From contig OZ024736.1 of assembly GCA_964016875.1 (NCBI GenBank), positions 43,494,707 to 43,558,706 on the forward strand: DNA of 64,000 nucleotides, in the 5' to 3' direction. The notes under the pieces were generated by a model, which ran no database searches, was not told where the DNA came from, and worked only from the letters and a program-made list of their open reading frames with translations. The position numbers were made by a program, and so were the translations under genes. This document shows positions 35,381-47,156 of the stretch, in pieces. This stretch comes from Fallopia convolvulus (Eukaryota > Streptophyta > Magnoliopsida > Caryophyllales > Polygonaceae). Numbering within the stretch: the first letter of the stretch is position 1; each line of letters begins with the position of its first letter.

Positions 35381-37333
35381 CCGTTTATCTTCGCCCCTCC
35401 ACTAGCCCCACTGATCAAGATCGACGGCCTACAGGCCAGGAAGGAAGCCCACGGCACTTTGACTCCCCAAATGAGCAGAGATGGAAGATGGGAGGGACCA
35501 CATTGAATCAGAACCGTCCAAGAGAAAAAACTCTTTTTTAATGCTACGTAAAAGGCAAGGAGTAGTAGTGTAGTAGAGAAATCACGGGTTTTGTTTTGTT
35601 TGGTGGGTCTCTTTTTGCATTAATTAATATTTGTGCAAATGGGTCAAACGAGGAGAGCAATTGATTGTAAATGGGCACCGTGTCCAAGTAGATCGGTGGT
35701 GGGTAACGTCAGCAAAGCAAATACAATATTCAAAAGAGTACTTGCCTTGTTCTTAGAACAACGAAAGATTCTCCATGCTTTAACGATGCTACAAAGATTT
35801 GTTGCTACAAAAATGACTTATTGATTTGTTACTAATTCAACCTCAACCCCTCAATCCATGCCAACATATCCAAACTTTATACATATGTCATATAGTATAT
35901 CTGTATAATGACATTTTTGTTACAAACTCCACACGTAAGGTTATGAGCACAACTTGAGAACAATCAATATAAAAAAACAGTAACGTATATATGTCAATAC
36001 TTTGAGCAAATGGTTTAGGGGGGACTTACTTAGGCGCCGCACTCAATCGATATGAAGATGAGGATGAGGATGAATTAGGCGTCGGAATGTATGTGTGACG
36101 TGTCCTCCTTAGTGGGAACTACCTATTTTGTGTTTGTGGATAGTATTTTATTGCGATGGATAATGTGATGACTATTCATATTGGGGAACATGAATTTGGA
36201 GATTTGAGAAGGGTGGACTGAATTTTATTACATTTTGTGCGTCACTCTTTCATATAAATTCCAACTTCTATTTGCCGTGTTATCAACTTTAGCCATTATC
36301 TTCTCGGGGAAAAACAAAAAATTTCCATTCGAATTAACAAGGACCAGTTTTAAATACATCCATATGATCTAACCAAAAAAATGTTAAAATTAAAAGCATG
36401 CCTATCACCCTATATATGATACTCCGTAATAATTATGATTATGAAAGTAAAGATTTTGTGAAGACCCATAATAATTTTGTACAATTTGAGACCTTAGAGG
36501 CAATACGCTCATTACACAATTAACTAAGCTAAACCACTCGATTACTCGAATAAAGATCTATTAGTTGTTTCTATTGAAGTATTGGTGGAGAATAAAGTAC
36601 TTGGGTTTAGTTTATCACACAAACAAAATGAACGATGCCCTGGACCAGCTGGTAGTCATATAAGAGCATGGGTAATGGGTAGGGGTATTATTTTAAATTT
36701 CATGGATTTCATAAAGTTTCATCGTATTCGTTTCTTTTTTTTGGTTCATATCAAATCATCATAATTAAAAATACTATTGTGTGATATCAATACTATTAAT
36801 GCCCCCTTTGGTGCAAATATTACTAATATAAATATTACACCGTGCAAAAAGTCAAATGTATATGCGGTGAGGTGCCTTGAATAATAATTTCCTTGAAGAT
36901 GTCAATTCCTATTCTTCTTGTTCCAGGCAGGATATCTCTAAAATTTTATATGAAAAGGCCCTCCAAAAATCAGATAGATATCTATAATATGTGTGTCGTG
37001 CATTTTTTTGCATCCTTCACGCAGATTAAATTATTATTATTATTAGTTTATATTGTTCTAAAAGGTTTTGTGGGTATAGGCAAGATTTTAGTGGGGTTAG
37101 GAAAGATTTTGTGTTTTTGTAATTTTATTTTAAAATTACATTAATTTGATTACTTTATAGCAAGAAGCCATATACGATTATTTGCTCATATTTTCTGGGA
37201 AATTCATTGTAAGGAATTTGAGTTGGTCATAATCGCATGGATCTAATTAATAGTAAATTATTTAATCAAATCAGTCTTTTCCTAGGCCAAAACTTTAGAT
37301 CAAGCCCGGCTAATTTGGCGTTCTTTTTTCATT
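35381..37333. other. WRKY 3' flank and AT-rich spacer
   Basis: The first few hundred bases are the likely WRKY 3' UTR. The rest is AT-rich with no supported gene, RNA or element ends, up to the truncated 5' edge of a LINE. Confidence 0.35.
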
Positions 37334-40300
37334 TTTCGTAAAGATAACTATAAGGCGCAGAATCAATTACTTCAAGCCATTCAAATGGCCATCGCTAGCG
37401 CTCCGTCTAGCACACTTCTGGCACGTGAGGCGGCGGTCCAAATTGAGCTGAGTCGCACTCTCGAGCAAGAAGAGCTCATTTGGTTCCAAAAGTCAAGGGA
37501 AAAATGGCTTCAGGCAAGGGATAGAAACACATCCTTTTTTCACATGTCGACAATCGTCCGAAGGAAGCGGAATAGAATTGATGTGTTGAAGGGAGATGAT
37601 GGGCTGATGGTTGAAGACAGTAAAGTCATTGAAGATATGGTGGTGGATTTTTTCCGGAACTTGTACACGCTCCCGGCGTCGGAAAATGTCCCCATCACCA
37701 TTCGTAGAGGCGCCTTTCCCCTGCTTTTACCTGATGTATGGGCAAGTATCACGAAGCCTTTTATTGATGTGGAGATCTACGAGGCCGTCAAGCAAATGGG
37801 CGCTTTCAAGGCGCCCGGTTTAGATGGTTTCCAAGCACTATTTTTCCAAAGATGTTGGCCAACAGTTGGGACTTCAGTTATTGAATTCGTGAGGAATTTC
37901 TTCTCCTCTACCAAGCTGCCAGCCGAGTCGAATGACACGCTTATTGTTCTGCTTGCCAAGATTGCTAGACCGGACTCGGTTTCTCACTTCCGACCAATTA
38001 GTTTGTGTAACGTTTTGTACAAGACGATTACGAAAGTCTTGGTGAATAGGTTGAGACCGCTCTTGTCCTCTCTCATTGGACCAATGCAGGCTAGTTTCCT
38101 CCCGAGCCGATTCCTCACGGATAACATCGTCATCGTCCAGGAGGTGGTCCATTCCATGCGGAAGAAACAAGGTAAAGGGGGTTGGATGCTTTTGAAGATT
38201 GATCTCGAGAAGGCTTATGATCGCCTCCGTTGGGACTTTATCACGGATACTTTGAAAATTGCCGGATTTCCGACGTGTTGGGTCGATTGGATCGCAGAAT
38301 GTGTTAGCTCTTCGACGACTAAAGTGTTGGTTAATGGGGAGTTGTCTTCTGATTTCAAGCCTACGAGAGGCATCCGACAGGGCGATCCAATCTCTCCATA
38401 CATCTTTGTGTTATGTATCGAACGACTTAGCCAAATGATTCAAATGGCTGTTACTAATGGGGACTGGAAACCAGCGAGGCTCACTAGAGGGGGTCCTGAC
38501 ATCTCTCACGTCTTCTTTGCCGACGATATCGTCTTGGTCGCGGAGGCCTCGACCTCTCAACTACGGTTCATCATGGGTCTGCTCAACGTTTTCTGTAAAG
38601 CTTCGGGACAGAAAATAAACTCAGCCAAGTCAAAGTTGTTTGTTTCTCCAAATGTTAGTCATGAGGTGATCTCGAGTCTTAGTCGGGAATGTGGGTTTGA
38701 AGCTACAACCAACCTGGGAAGTTACTTGGGAATGCCGGTGTTGCATAGTAGGGTGAATGGTGACACGTTCGCGCCTCTCATCGACACCATCAATGCTCGA
38801 CTAACCAGCTGGAAGAGCCGGTTCCTTAGCTTTGCCGGGCGAGTCACACTCACAAAGTCGGTTTTGGCTTCGATCCCTATCTACACGATGGCGACGGTTG
38901 TTCTCCCTAAAGAGACATGTGCTAAGACTGATCAGATTTGCAGGAATTTCATTTTGAATGGGAATGAGGGCCAACGGAAAATGCACATGGTGGCTTGGAA
39001 CGAAATTTGCAAACCGAAGAGTTTGGGTGTGCTTGGAGTACGGCCCATGTATGATCTTAACATGTCAGTTGTGGGTAAACTGGGGTGGCGCTTTCTCACG
39101 GAAGAGAACGCCTCTTGGTGTACTGTTCTCCGGGCCAAGTATGTACGGCCTGCTTTGATCGTTGTCTCGGGACCGTCGTACGTTTGGACCAGTCTTCTTA
39201 AAGGCATCAATTCAGTGGTGGTTGAGGGTACACGCTGGATCTTGGGGAATGGTACTCTAATTCGCTTCTGGCTTGATAAATGGCTAATTAATGGTAGACT
39301 GATCGATGTGGCTACTAACATTGTGGAGGACTCCATAATTCATGCTACTGTGGACTGGTATTGGGATGGAGATTCAGGATGGCGTTGGGAGAATATTTCC
39401 GGCCTGCTGTCAACGGAGATTCTGCTCAAGATGGCGGCTGTCGGCGTCTCCTCTGAACAAGATGTTGTGGATACGCCTAGTTGGGGCTACTCACCCGACG
39501 GAAATTACTCGATCAAAACAGCGCTAGTGGCTCGTATGGGTCTTCAAAACTCGTGTTGTTCGGACTCGACGATCTTTCGGTTGGTTTGGCGCCTCAGTGT
39601 ACCGGAACGGGTCAAAACCTTTATTTGGAAGGTGCTCAAGGGTGGGATATTGACGAACGAAGAATGAAGGAGGCGGCACATTGCTACTTCGGCTGAGTGT
39701 TCTGTCTGCACAAACTTGACGAAATCAATGGAGCATTTATTTCGGGATTGCCCAAGGACGCAAGATTTGTGGCGTGATCTCCTCTTTCCTGTTACTGATC
39801 CTGAATTTTTCTCTTCTCCCTTTGCAGGGTGGATTCGGCGCAACTTGTCGACTGAGAGGAAGGTGGATGGAGGAGTAATGTGGCCTGACGTGTTCGCGCA
39901 CTGCTTATGGTGGATTTGGCGATGGCGAAACAGCCGGGTGTTCAATAATGTGTTGGCCCCTACAAATGGCGCCTCACTTGTACTGCACCACACAAAAGAG
40001 TATTTAGAAGCCTGGAATCGGAGGGAACACCGCGCTATACCCAGGGAGACCTCGGAAGTGCTGGTTAGATGGGCGCCGCCAACGATGGATTGGGTGAAGA
40101 TCAACTCGGATGGGTCGGTCAGAGCTGATCTACGAGCCGGAGCTGCAGGGGCCATTCGTGATTCCAATGGGCAATGGGTGGTTGGGTTTGTTCACAACTT
40201 GGGACTTTGTACCGTCCCGATGGCGGAGTTATGGGGTATTCTTGACGGATTAAAGCTCGCGTGGGAGAGAAGATTTACGAAGGTGGTGGTGGAAACGGAC

Positions 40301-40642
40301 TCGCTGCTGGTGGTCAACCTCCTTAATAGTTCAGTGAAGGATTGCCACCCTCTCTCTAGCCTGGCACACCAATGCCAAGGCTTTTTACGTCGAAGTTGGG
40401 CGATCCAGCTTAGACATGTCTTCAGGGAAGCGAACACTGTCGCCGACTCCCTTGCCTCTCTTGCTTTTGATTTCCCTCTTGGTTTTCATGTTTTGGTGGA
40501 CCCGCCTGTGGGTACACGTTCCCTCCTTTCGGATGACTTTAGGGGGGCTACATCCCGATTAGTCCCCATGTTGTCTCCCTCCCCTTAGCCTCTGTTAGGG
40601 GCTATGCCCTTGCTTAACCAAAAAAAAAAAAAAAAAAAAAAA
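37334..40642 (+). mobile_element. 5'-truncated L1-type LINE with RNase H
   Basis: Coding similarity begins at about 37334, after the endonuclease domain would have ended, and the element closes with TTGCTTAACC and a poly(A) run at 40619-40642. 5' truncation with a 3' poly(A) tail is the usual product of target-primed reverse transcription. A matching target duplication was not found beside the poly(A). Confidence 0.85.
37385..40588 (+). pseudogene. LINE ORF2 fragment: reverse transcriptase, zf-RVT, RNase H
   Basis: One continuous frame with a single internal stop (TGA at 39665-39667, probably CGA changed by C-to-T). Reverse transcriptase motifs: KAPGLDGFQALFF, FRPISLCNVLYK, KIDLEKAYDRLRWDF, TRGIRQGDPISPYIF and the catalytic HVFFADDIVL. 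Then zf-RVT (CSVC...HLFRDC) and RNase H with NSDGS, AELWGILDGLKLAW and VVETDSLLVV. The endonuclease is missing. It lies upstream of the kelch-like cluster and on the opposite strand. Only one lesion inside more than 1,000 codons suggests a fairly young copy. Confidence 0.88.
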
Positions 40643-40883
40643 GAAAGTGGCGAGCTCATTGTAACGACCAATTTCGAAGCCCAATACTAGCACAAGATGA
40701 AAAAGGATGACAAATTAGGTTTAGTCAGGCTGGGTCGTATCAGTAGAGCCTAATACTCCGTCCATGGTATGGTATTTAACTATTTATGTATCAGTAGTTC
40801 AGTACTATAAAAGAATTCAGTCAAACAAACATAAATGCAAAAAAGCTAAGATATGTAGCAAAGAAGCCATCCTGACAATTCCG

Positions 40884-42527
40884 TTATAGGAAACAAGCTT
40901 GAAAAAACTCTACGCGCTTGCCTAAACCAGCCTCGGCCCCTAAGTATTCTTCTCTTTTATACACATACCTTTGCTTAACAAAAACCTTCACAAATTCCTT
41001 ATTTTCAGAATCGGGCAATTTATCAATATCTACTTCCACATCATGACTTGTATCATCATCAAACGAGTAACCTTGGCCTTCCTTCATAGTAAAAGTAGAG
41101 ATGAAAAACAACTCGTCTCTACACTTATCGGTCGTTTTTATTTGAAGTATCAAACACATAGTGTTCCCTCCCTCCACCGCGTCAATCAACGTCCCTTGTT
41201 GCACGGTAAAGTCTTGCTTAAACCCCTTGAAGAAATCCGGCACTGTCTGATAGAAACGAACTCGTCCCGTTGATGTGACAAGGTACGCTACCAGAACCTT
41301 CTTTTTAACAGGATAAGTTTCTTCCCCTACGGCAAAAACCACGTAGGAATAGGATCCTCCATCACGGAATCCTCGAGCAGCGCCCCATCCTGATCCAAAC
41401 TCAAAAACATCAGCCACGTGATTTACACTCCTCCAGCCATAACAATTAGAACGCTTTTTATGCGCATGCAGTTTCCATTTGTTCGTTTTGGAGTCAAACG
41501 CCCCAAACTGTTGAGCAATGCCATGGGCCAGAGCATAGATCCGATCACCAACCACCAAGTGTTTATATACGCGCAGATCAAGGTCAAAGTCGATGTCACA
41601 ATTACTACTAAGGTTGAATCTCATGGGATGGGATTGTATCGGGACGATGGGAGCCAAAGTCTCTAGGAAACGACTCGATCACATGTATTTGACCGTTCAT
41701 GTTCTCGACGATAGGCCAGACTTTGGGCTTGTTCAGTGGTCTAATCTTGCTGCATTCGGAGAGGGAGAGACTACCGTTGGGCAGAAGAGACATGCGGTAG
41801 ACGTCACACGACGAGCCTTTGACGCCGTGCTCTTTATAGAGGGAATTGAAGAGATTGACGCCCCAAAGATTCCGGCTTTTCTTGATGGGTGGAAAATGTT
41901 GGCCGCCAATCATGTATGCATCGGACCCCAATTTGAACAAACCCATTGAGAGGGGAAGACCCTTATCAAGCAAGTCGAGAGTAGAGATTTTAGGAAGGGG
42001 CTGTGGGTTAGAAAGTGTGTCGACCTTGCTCTGCTTCATAAGATCCAGGCAGTATATCACACAGCCATCAAAAATACACAGATACCTTGACTTGTCACGT
42101 GGCTCAAACGAGGCGCTCGTCGTTTCCTTAGTTCCGTTTTTATTCTGTACATATTTATACAATCAGTATATAAGCATATACAATTGACTTGTACGATTGC
42201 AATGCCATATGTAAGAATCAAAGAATTCAACAAAAGAGTACATATATATCATCTTACCGGCTTCAAGTGTCCCTGGCGGTTGTGTAAAGAGGAGGAAATT
42301 GTCTGGGAAAGTTGTTCGAGTTCATCTAGTTGGTTGACGACATCATGCTTGGAGCCAAGGATCTTTCGCTGATTGAAGTCGATGGACTTGCCTTGGGAAA
42401 TAAGTTGTTCTATTCGGAGGATGCTATCGAGAGTTTCGCGCAGGGACTGCAACTTTTGGTTGATGATGGTGAGCCCAACGTCATTGCTCGTGACCGGTGG
42501 GATATTGAAGGATGAACTCGCCGCCAT
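40884..42527 (-). pseudogene. kelch-like family copy K1, frameshifted
   Basis: Two minus-strand exons, 42527-42258 and 42144-40884. Exon 1 codes a charged helical N-terminus (QKLQSLRETLDSILRIEQLI, QLDELEQLSQTI). Exon 2 codes a kelch-like region: KSRYLCIFDGCVIYCLDL, LPLSMGLFKLGSDAYMIGG, WPIVENMNGQIHVIESFP, VVGDRIYALAHG, and ends YLGAEAGLGKR...QACFL. Near 41625, just after DTIPSHE, two bases are missing relative to copy K2, and the frame changes from the 42162-41608 frame to the 41657-40884 frame. All else aligns with the intact copy K3. Exon 1 lacks the FGxFQVP motif found in K2 and K3. A programmed shift is possible but unsupported; a decaying duplicate is simpler. Confidence 0.75.
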
Positions 42528-42897
42528 GGCTGCTAACCTTGGCGATTTTGATTTGTGATAGTATATAACTAATTTCGTTGAAGATGATAATATGTTATAT
42601 AGCGCCCCTCTCTCGTATACAGAGCAGGATAGGGACTAGGGTTTATGTGGATTGAAATTGTAAAATAACAAAAATTTATGCCAATTAATTAAAAAATGAA
42701 ATATTTTTATCAACATATTTTTGTAATGAATATATTCTATTATGAAGTTTTTATTTTTGCCATAAATATGTACATAATTTCCGTATATTAAAGGTGGGAA
42801 ATCCTTTTTACAAAAAAAAATAAAACTGGGGAAATCCATGGTTATTTATAATTAATTATTACCACATTATTAATTATTGATTATATATTTAAGTCTA
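42528..42897. other. upstream region of copy K1
   Basis: AT-rich DNA between the K1 start codon and the 3' end of a Helitron. The first 120 bases may contain the K1 promoter. Nothing else seen. Confidence 0.35.
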
Positions 42898-44601
42898 CTA
42901 GTTGTACCCGTCGTGCCTTGCCCGACTATGACTTTACATTTTTTTTTATATATATTATAAAAAGATATTAATAAATAAAAATATAATGTAAAATTTAATA
43001 TAAGTAATTTATTGCCTATAATATGTATAAAAATGATTTTGTTTTTGAAATCAAATTGAACAAATTAAATCTATATTATTAAGTTTAAAATTGAAGATAA
43101 ATATAAATTATTAAGATAGAATAATCTACATTGCTCTTTTTCATTGACAATATTTCATAACCAGGTTTAACTTGTTATACTCGTTGTGTCGTACTCGTAC
43201 ATGAATATATGGATTTAATACTTAATTTATTTAATAAATAGTATTTTAATTTAATAAAAAAAATAACGTATTTATTAAAAAAATCATTAAGTTGAGCCAA
43301 TATAATATGTGGTACAACTAAAGTTGTTAAAGTGAGTCCAATATAAGTCTGATAGATTAATGATAATTTATTTATGAAAAAGTATAAATAAAAATTATTT
43401 CAATTAGAATCATTAAAATTTATAAATGTTTTACAAAAATAATTAAATAGATAAAAATAATGTAAATTCTATAATTTTTTTAATCAAATTCAATTCTTTA
43501 ATTTTCAATAAAAAGTTAAAAATATAATTAATAAGAAAATATTAAAAAATATAGAATTTTTTTAAAGATAAAAAATCTTTTATATTAACAATAATAATCC
43601 AAAAGGCAAATTAAGGATAAAGATATAATTTTATTTAAGATAATTTTTTTAATCTTTTACATAAATAGATAAAATGATAAAGATAAAATATTTTTTTTTT
43701 AATTTTTAATTAAAATTCGAATTAATTTTTTCCAAATATAAAATATAGTGTGCAATGTTAGTTTTCGATAGAAAAAATTAATATTAAAAATATCTTCCAA
43801 CCTTAGTATGATAGCAATCTATCATTATATATTAAAAAATCTTATGTTTTATTTTTCCTTTCTTTTAATTTTTTATTATATATATATATATTAGAATTTT
43901 GGTTTTTATAAAAATTAGATAGATTTTTAGAAAATTTAAAAGAAAAAATTATAAATAATAAGAATACAAAATTACTTTATAAAATTATAAATAATCAGAA
44001 TACAAAAATTTTCAATATAAATTTACAATCAATTATTCTAAACATTGACAAAATTTATCGTTCTAAACGTAAGAATATTAGTGATAATTAACAATTTTTT
44101 TTTTTTAAAATCAAAATAAAAATCTAAACTACCAATGTAAAAAAGATCTAAATCTAAACTACCATTTATAATGTAATATTTATATTTTTTCTTGCAAATC
44201 ATAACAATAAGTGACGATGGATTCTAATTCAATTGATCAATTTTTATAATCTTTCTTTTGGTAGTGTCAAATATCTTGACTTTTTTATAATGTTAAATTG
44301 CGTAATTTCGGAATAAGTTCATATGGTATTTTTAGCAAAAAAAAATTACGGTAATTTTTATATGGTAATTTTAGGTTTTTTATAAAAATATTTTTATGAT
44401 GTGTAAATGACATGGCAAATTTATTAATAGAATAAGTTTATATGATATTTTTAGAAAAAAAAAGAAAAGTTATGTTATTAATATGGTAACGACATGTGGC
44501 AAAAACTGAGATGGCGTAATTGCGGAACGACATGTGGCAAAATCATAGGTGGCGTATTGTGGTGGGTCCAAACCTTATTGCTTATATATATATATAGTAG
44601 A
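42898..44601 (-). mobile_element. non-autonomous Helitron, complete
   Basis: 1704 bp on the minus strand. The 5' end at 44601 starts TCTACTATATATATA after an A; the 3' end at 42898 is a hairpin-like GTCGGGC...GACGGGT region, then ACAACTAG, followed by T. Insertion between A and T and the CTAG end are diagnostic. Just inside the 5' end are two 38-bp repeats containing GACATGTGGCAAAA and GGCGTA (44490-44570). Extremely AT-rich with no Rep/helicase coding. It separates kelch-like copies K1 and K2. Confidence 0.85.
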
Positions 44602-45056
44602 TTAAATGGGTAAATTAAAGTTCTAATTAATCATGTTTGAATTTACAAAAATAGTTTATATCTGTTACTTTAGTTTACATCTGTTACTTAGTTCTGGTAC
44701 CTTTATTCTTAACTATAAAATTCAAACTATTAATGATAATTATACGACATGATTAATTAATAAATCATATAAATGAGAACAATATAACTCAAGGGAATGA
44801 ATGCTTCACAGGTTTGCAAATATAATATAAGGAATTTGAGGAGTAGAAGGCATAATTTTATGATCAATTGATCATCACATACTGTGTTAACTCAAGCAAA
44901 ATATTCGTACAGGGGGCTGATAGAGTGAACCAAATACGTAGTATTAATATTGTAAATACAAAAGGGCTAGCCATTATTAATTGAGCAAACAAAACCCTAT
45001 GCCCAAATTGTATACATGAAATGATGAACAAAACTAAGATGATCAAGTCATGGCAA
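44602..45056. other. 3' flank of kelch-like copy K2
   Basis: AT-rich spacer between the Helitron 5' end and the end of copy K2. No feature supported. Confidence 0.35.
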
Positions 45057-46877
45057 CTACAAAAAACACGCTCCCAAACGGACACTATCGCCTATATCAC
45101 CTTCCGCCCCCAAGTATCCTTCTGTTTTATATACACACCTTTGCTTCACAACAACCTTGACAAAATCCGTACCATAACGATTTTTCTCCCCCCATTCACC
45201 TGCTTCTAGTAATGAGCAAGCACCAGCAACCTCCTCCATAGTAAAAATAGAGATGAACAAAAACCCCTCCCTACATCCCTCTTCTACGTTCACCTGAAGA
45301 ATGACGCACATTGTCTTTCCCTCGTTAAACAACGTCCCTTGTGACACTGAAAACGGTTGCTTAAACCCCTCCAACACATCCCGCAAGAACTGATGACTTA
45401 TAGCTTTCCCCTTTTGTGTTACAAGGTAGGCTTTAAGACCTTTCTTTCTAACCGGATACGTGTCCTCCTCTACCGTGATGACCACATAGAGTGGGTCGAT
45501 TGATTCTTCTCTAGGCAGAAATCGCGCACCACCCCATCCTAAATTGAACTCAATGTTCTTGATGTATCCACACCTATCATGTTTGTCATGCAGTTCCCAT
45601 TTGTTTGTTTTGGTGTCGAAGACCAGATACTGGTCCATAATCCGATGAGCATTTGCATAGATATGGTCACCGATCACAGAGTGGCTCCATACGTGCAAAT
45701 CAAACTCTTCATCCTCAGGGGAGAGGTTGGGTTTAAGCTCGATCCAGCAGGGTCACTAAGGTCGAGAACCTCGTGGGATGGGATTGTATCGGGACAATGG
45801 TAACCAAAAACAAAAGGAAGAGACTCGATCACATGTAATTGGCCATCAATCTTCTCAATGATAGGCCATGATTTAGGCTTGTTCATTGGTCTTATAATGT
45901 CGTTGCATTCAGAGAGGGAAAGACTGCCGTTATTAGCTAGAGACACGCGAAAGAGTTCACACGACGAGCCTTTGACACCGTGCATCTTATAGAGGTCATG
46001 GTAAAGCTTCATGCCCCACATATTTGGGTCCTTGATGAACTTTGGAAACTCCTGCCCACCAATCATGTATACATTGGACCCCAATTTGAACAAACCGATT
46101 GAGGCGGGAAGGCCCTCCTCTAGCAACTTGAGAGTAGATATTTTAGTTACGGGCTGTGGAGCCGAACTATTATTATCCATGGACTCATCTTTGCTATGCT
46201 TCAGATCCAAGCAACAGATCACAAAGCCATCAGTAATACAAAGATACCTCGACTTGTCACTTGGCTCAACCAGGCTCCTCCTGCTTTCTTTTGTACTTGA
46301 CCTTCCCTGCATATTTTAATACACAATTCGAACTTCAAATTTGGCGAAACATACATATATGAATCATATGATACAAGTACCATTTGTAAGAGATACACCT
46401 TAGTAAGTAAAATTGTATGATTATGAGATCAAATTCATTCTACATTTTTCTATATCACTGATCCAAAACGAAGAAAAAACATTAATGCCCTTGCGAAAAT
46501 TCTAAATCAAAATTGTTTAGAAGACTACTAGCTACTTACCGGCTTCAACTTGGAACAGATTTTTTAGGTTGTACAGGCTTTGAAGCAGACATGGAAGATC
46601 CATCAAGTGGGACCTGGAATAAGCCAAACATAACATAAGGCGCAACTTCCTTGTCAGTTGGCCCCCTCGCTTTCTCCAAAAGCTTCTCGAGCTCGTCTAT
46701 GCAATCCATGGTGGTGTCGGATTCTTGGTGCTCCTTGTTGAGAGATTTGAATTGAGAAACAGATTTATTGTGCTTCTTGCGCAGATCTTGGAGCTGTTCA
46801 TTGATTAGGCCTACTGCATTTTCGTTCGTGATGGGTGGCACATCCGAGGCTGATTTCCCAACCATAATCGACATCAA
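45057..46877 (-). pseudogene. kelch-like family copy K2, two lesions
   Basis: Minus-strand exons 46877-46540 and 46306-45057. Exon 1 has the helical N-terminus (INEQLQDLRKKHNK, DCIDELEKLLEKA) and the motif FGLFQVP, then a TGA at 46547-46545, two codons before the expected donor and out of phase with exon 2, so one base is probably gained or lost here. Exon 2 (KSRYLCITDGFVICCLDL, LPASIGLFKLGSNVYMIGG, WPIIEKIDGQLHVIESLP) changes frame near 45740 between LDLSDPAG and EDEEFDLHVW, consistent with one missing base, and continues VIGDHIYANAHR to the end GACFL. Structure matches K1 and K3. The frameshift lies in the same linker that is broken in K1, about 20 codons further on. Confidence 0.72.
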
Positions 46878-47156
46878 CTCACGGTGACGCCGTGATGATG
46901 ATAATAATTTACAAGGTTGCTGCTGTGGATTGACAAAACAAAACCTTTGTGAATTTAATAATTTATAAGTTTTTTCAGATAAGATAGCTAGAAAACAACA
47001 CGTAATATGACATTGTTACAACTTACAATCACAAGAGAAAATCAACTTTTTTTTTTTGAAAGGTTAGATATATTGATAAGAGAAGAATTTACAGCTCAAA
47101 AGGTGTAAGCAGTTTCAAAAGGCTTACAAACAGTCGAGTCAAAAAGGGAACAAAAG

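Noticed and set aside
37234..37384. Endonuclease part of the 37-kb LINE upstream of the ORF
   Set aside because: Only about 50 bases upstream of 37385 stay in frame with LINE-like residues; beyond that there is no similarity, so the element is truncated.
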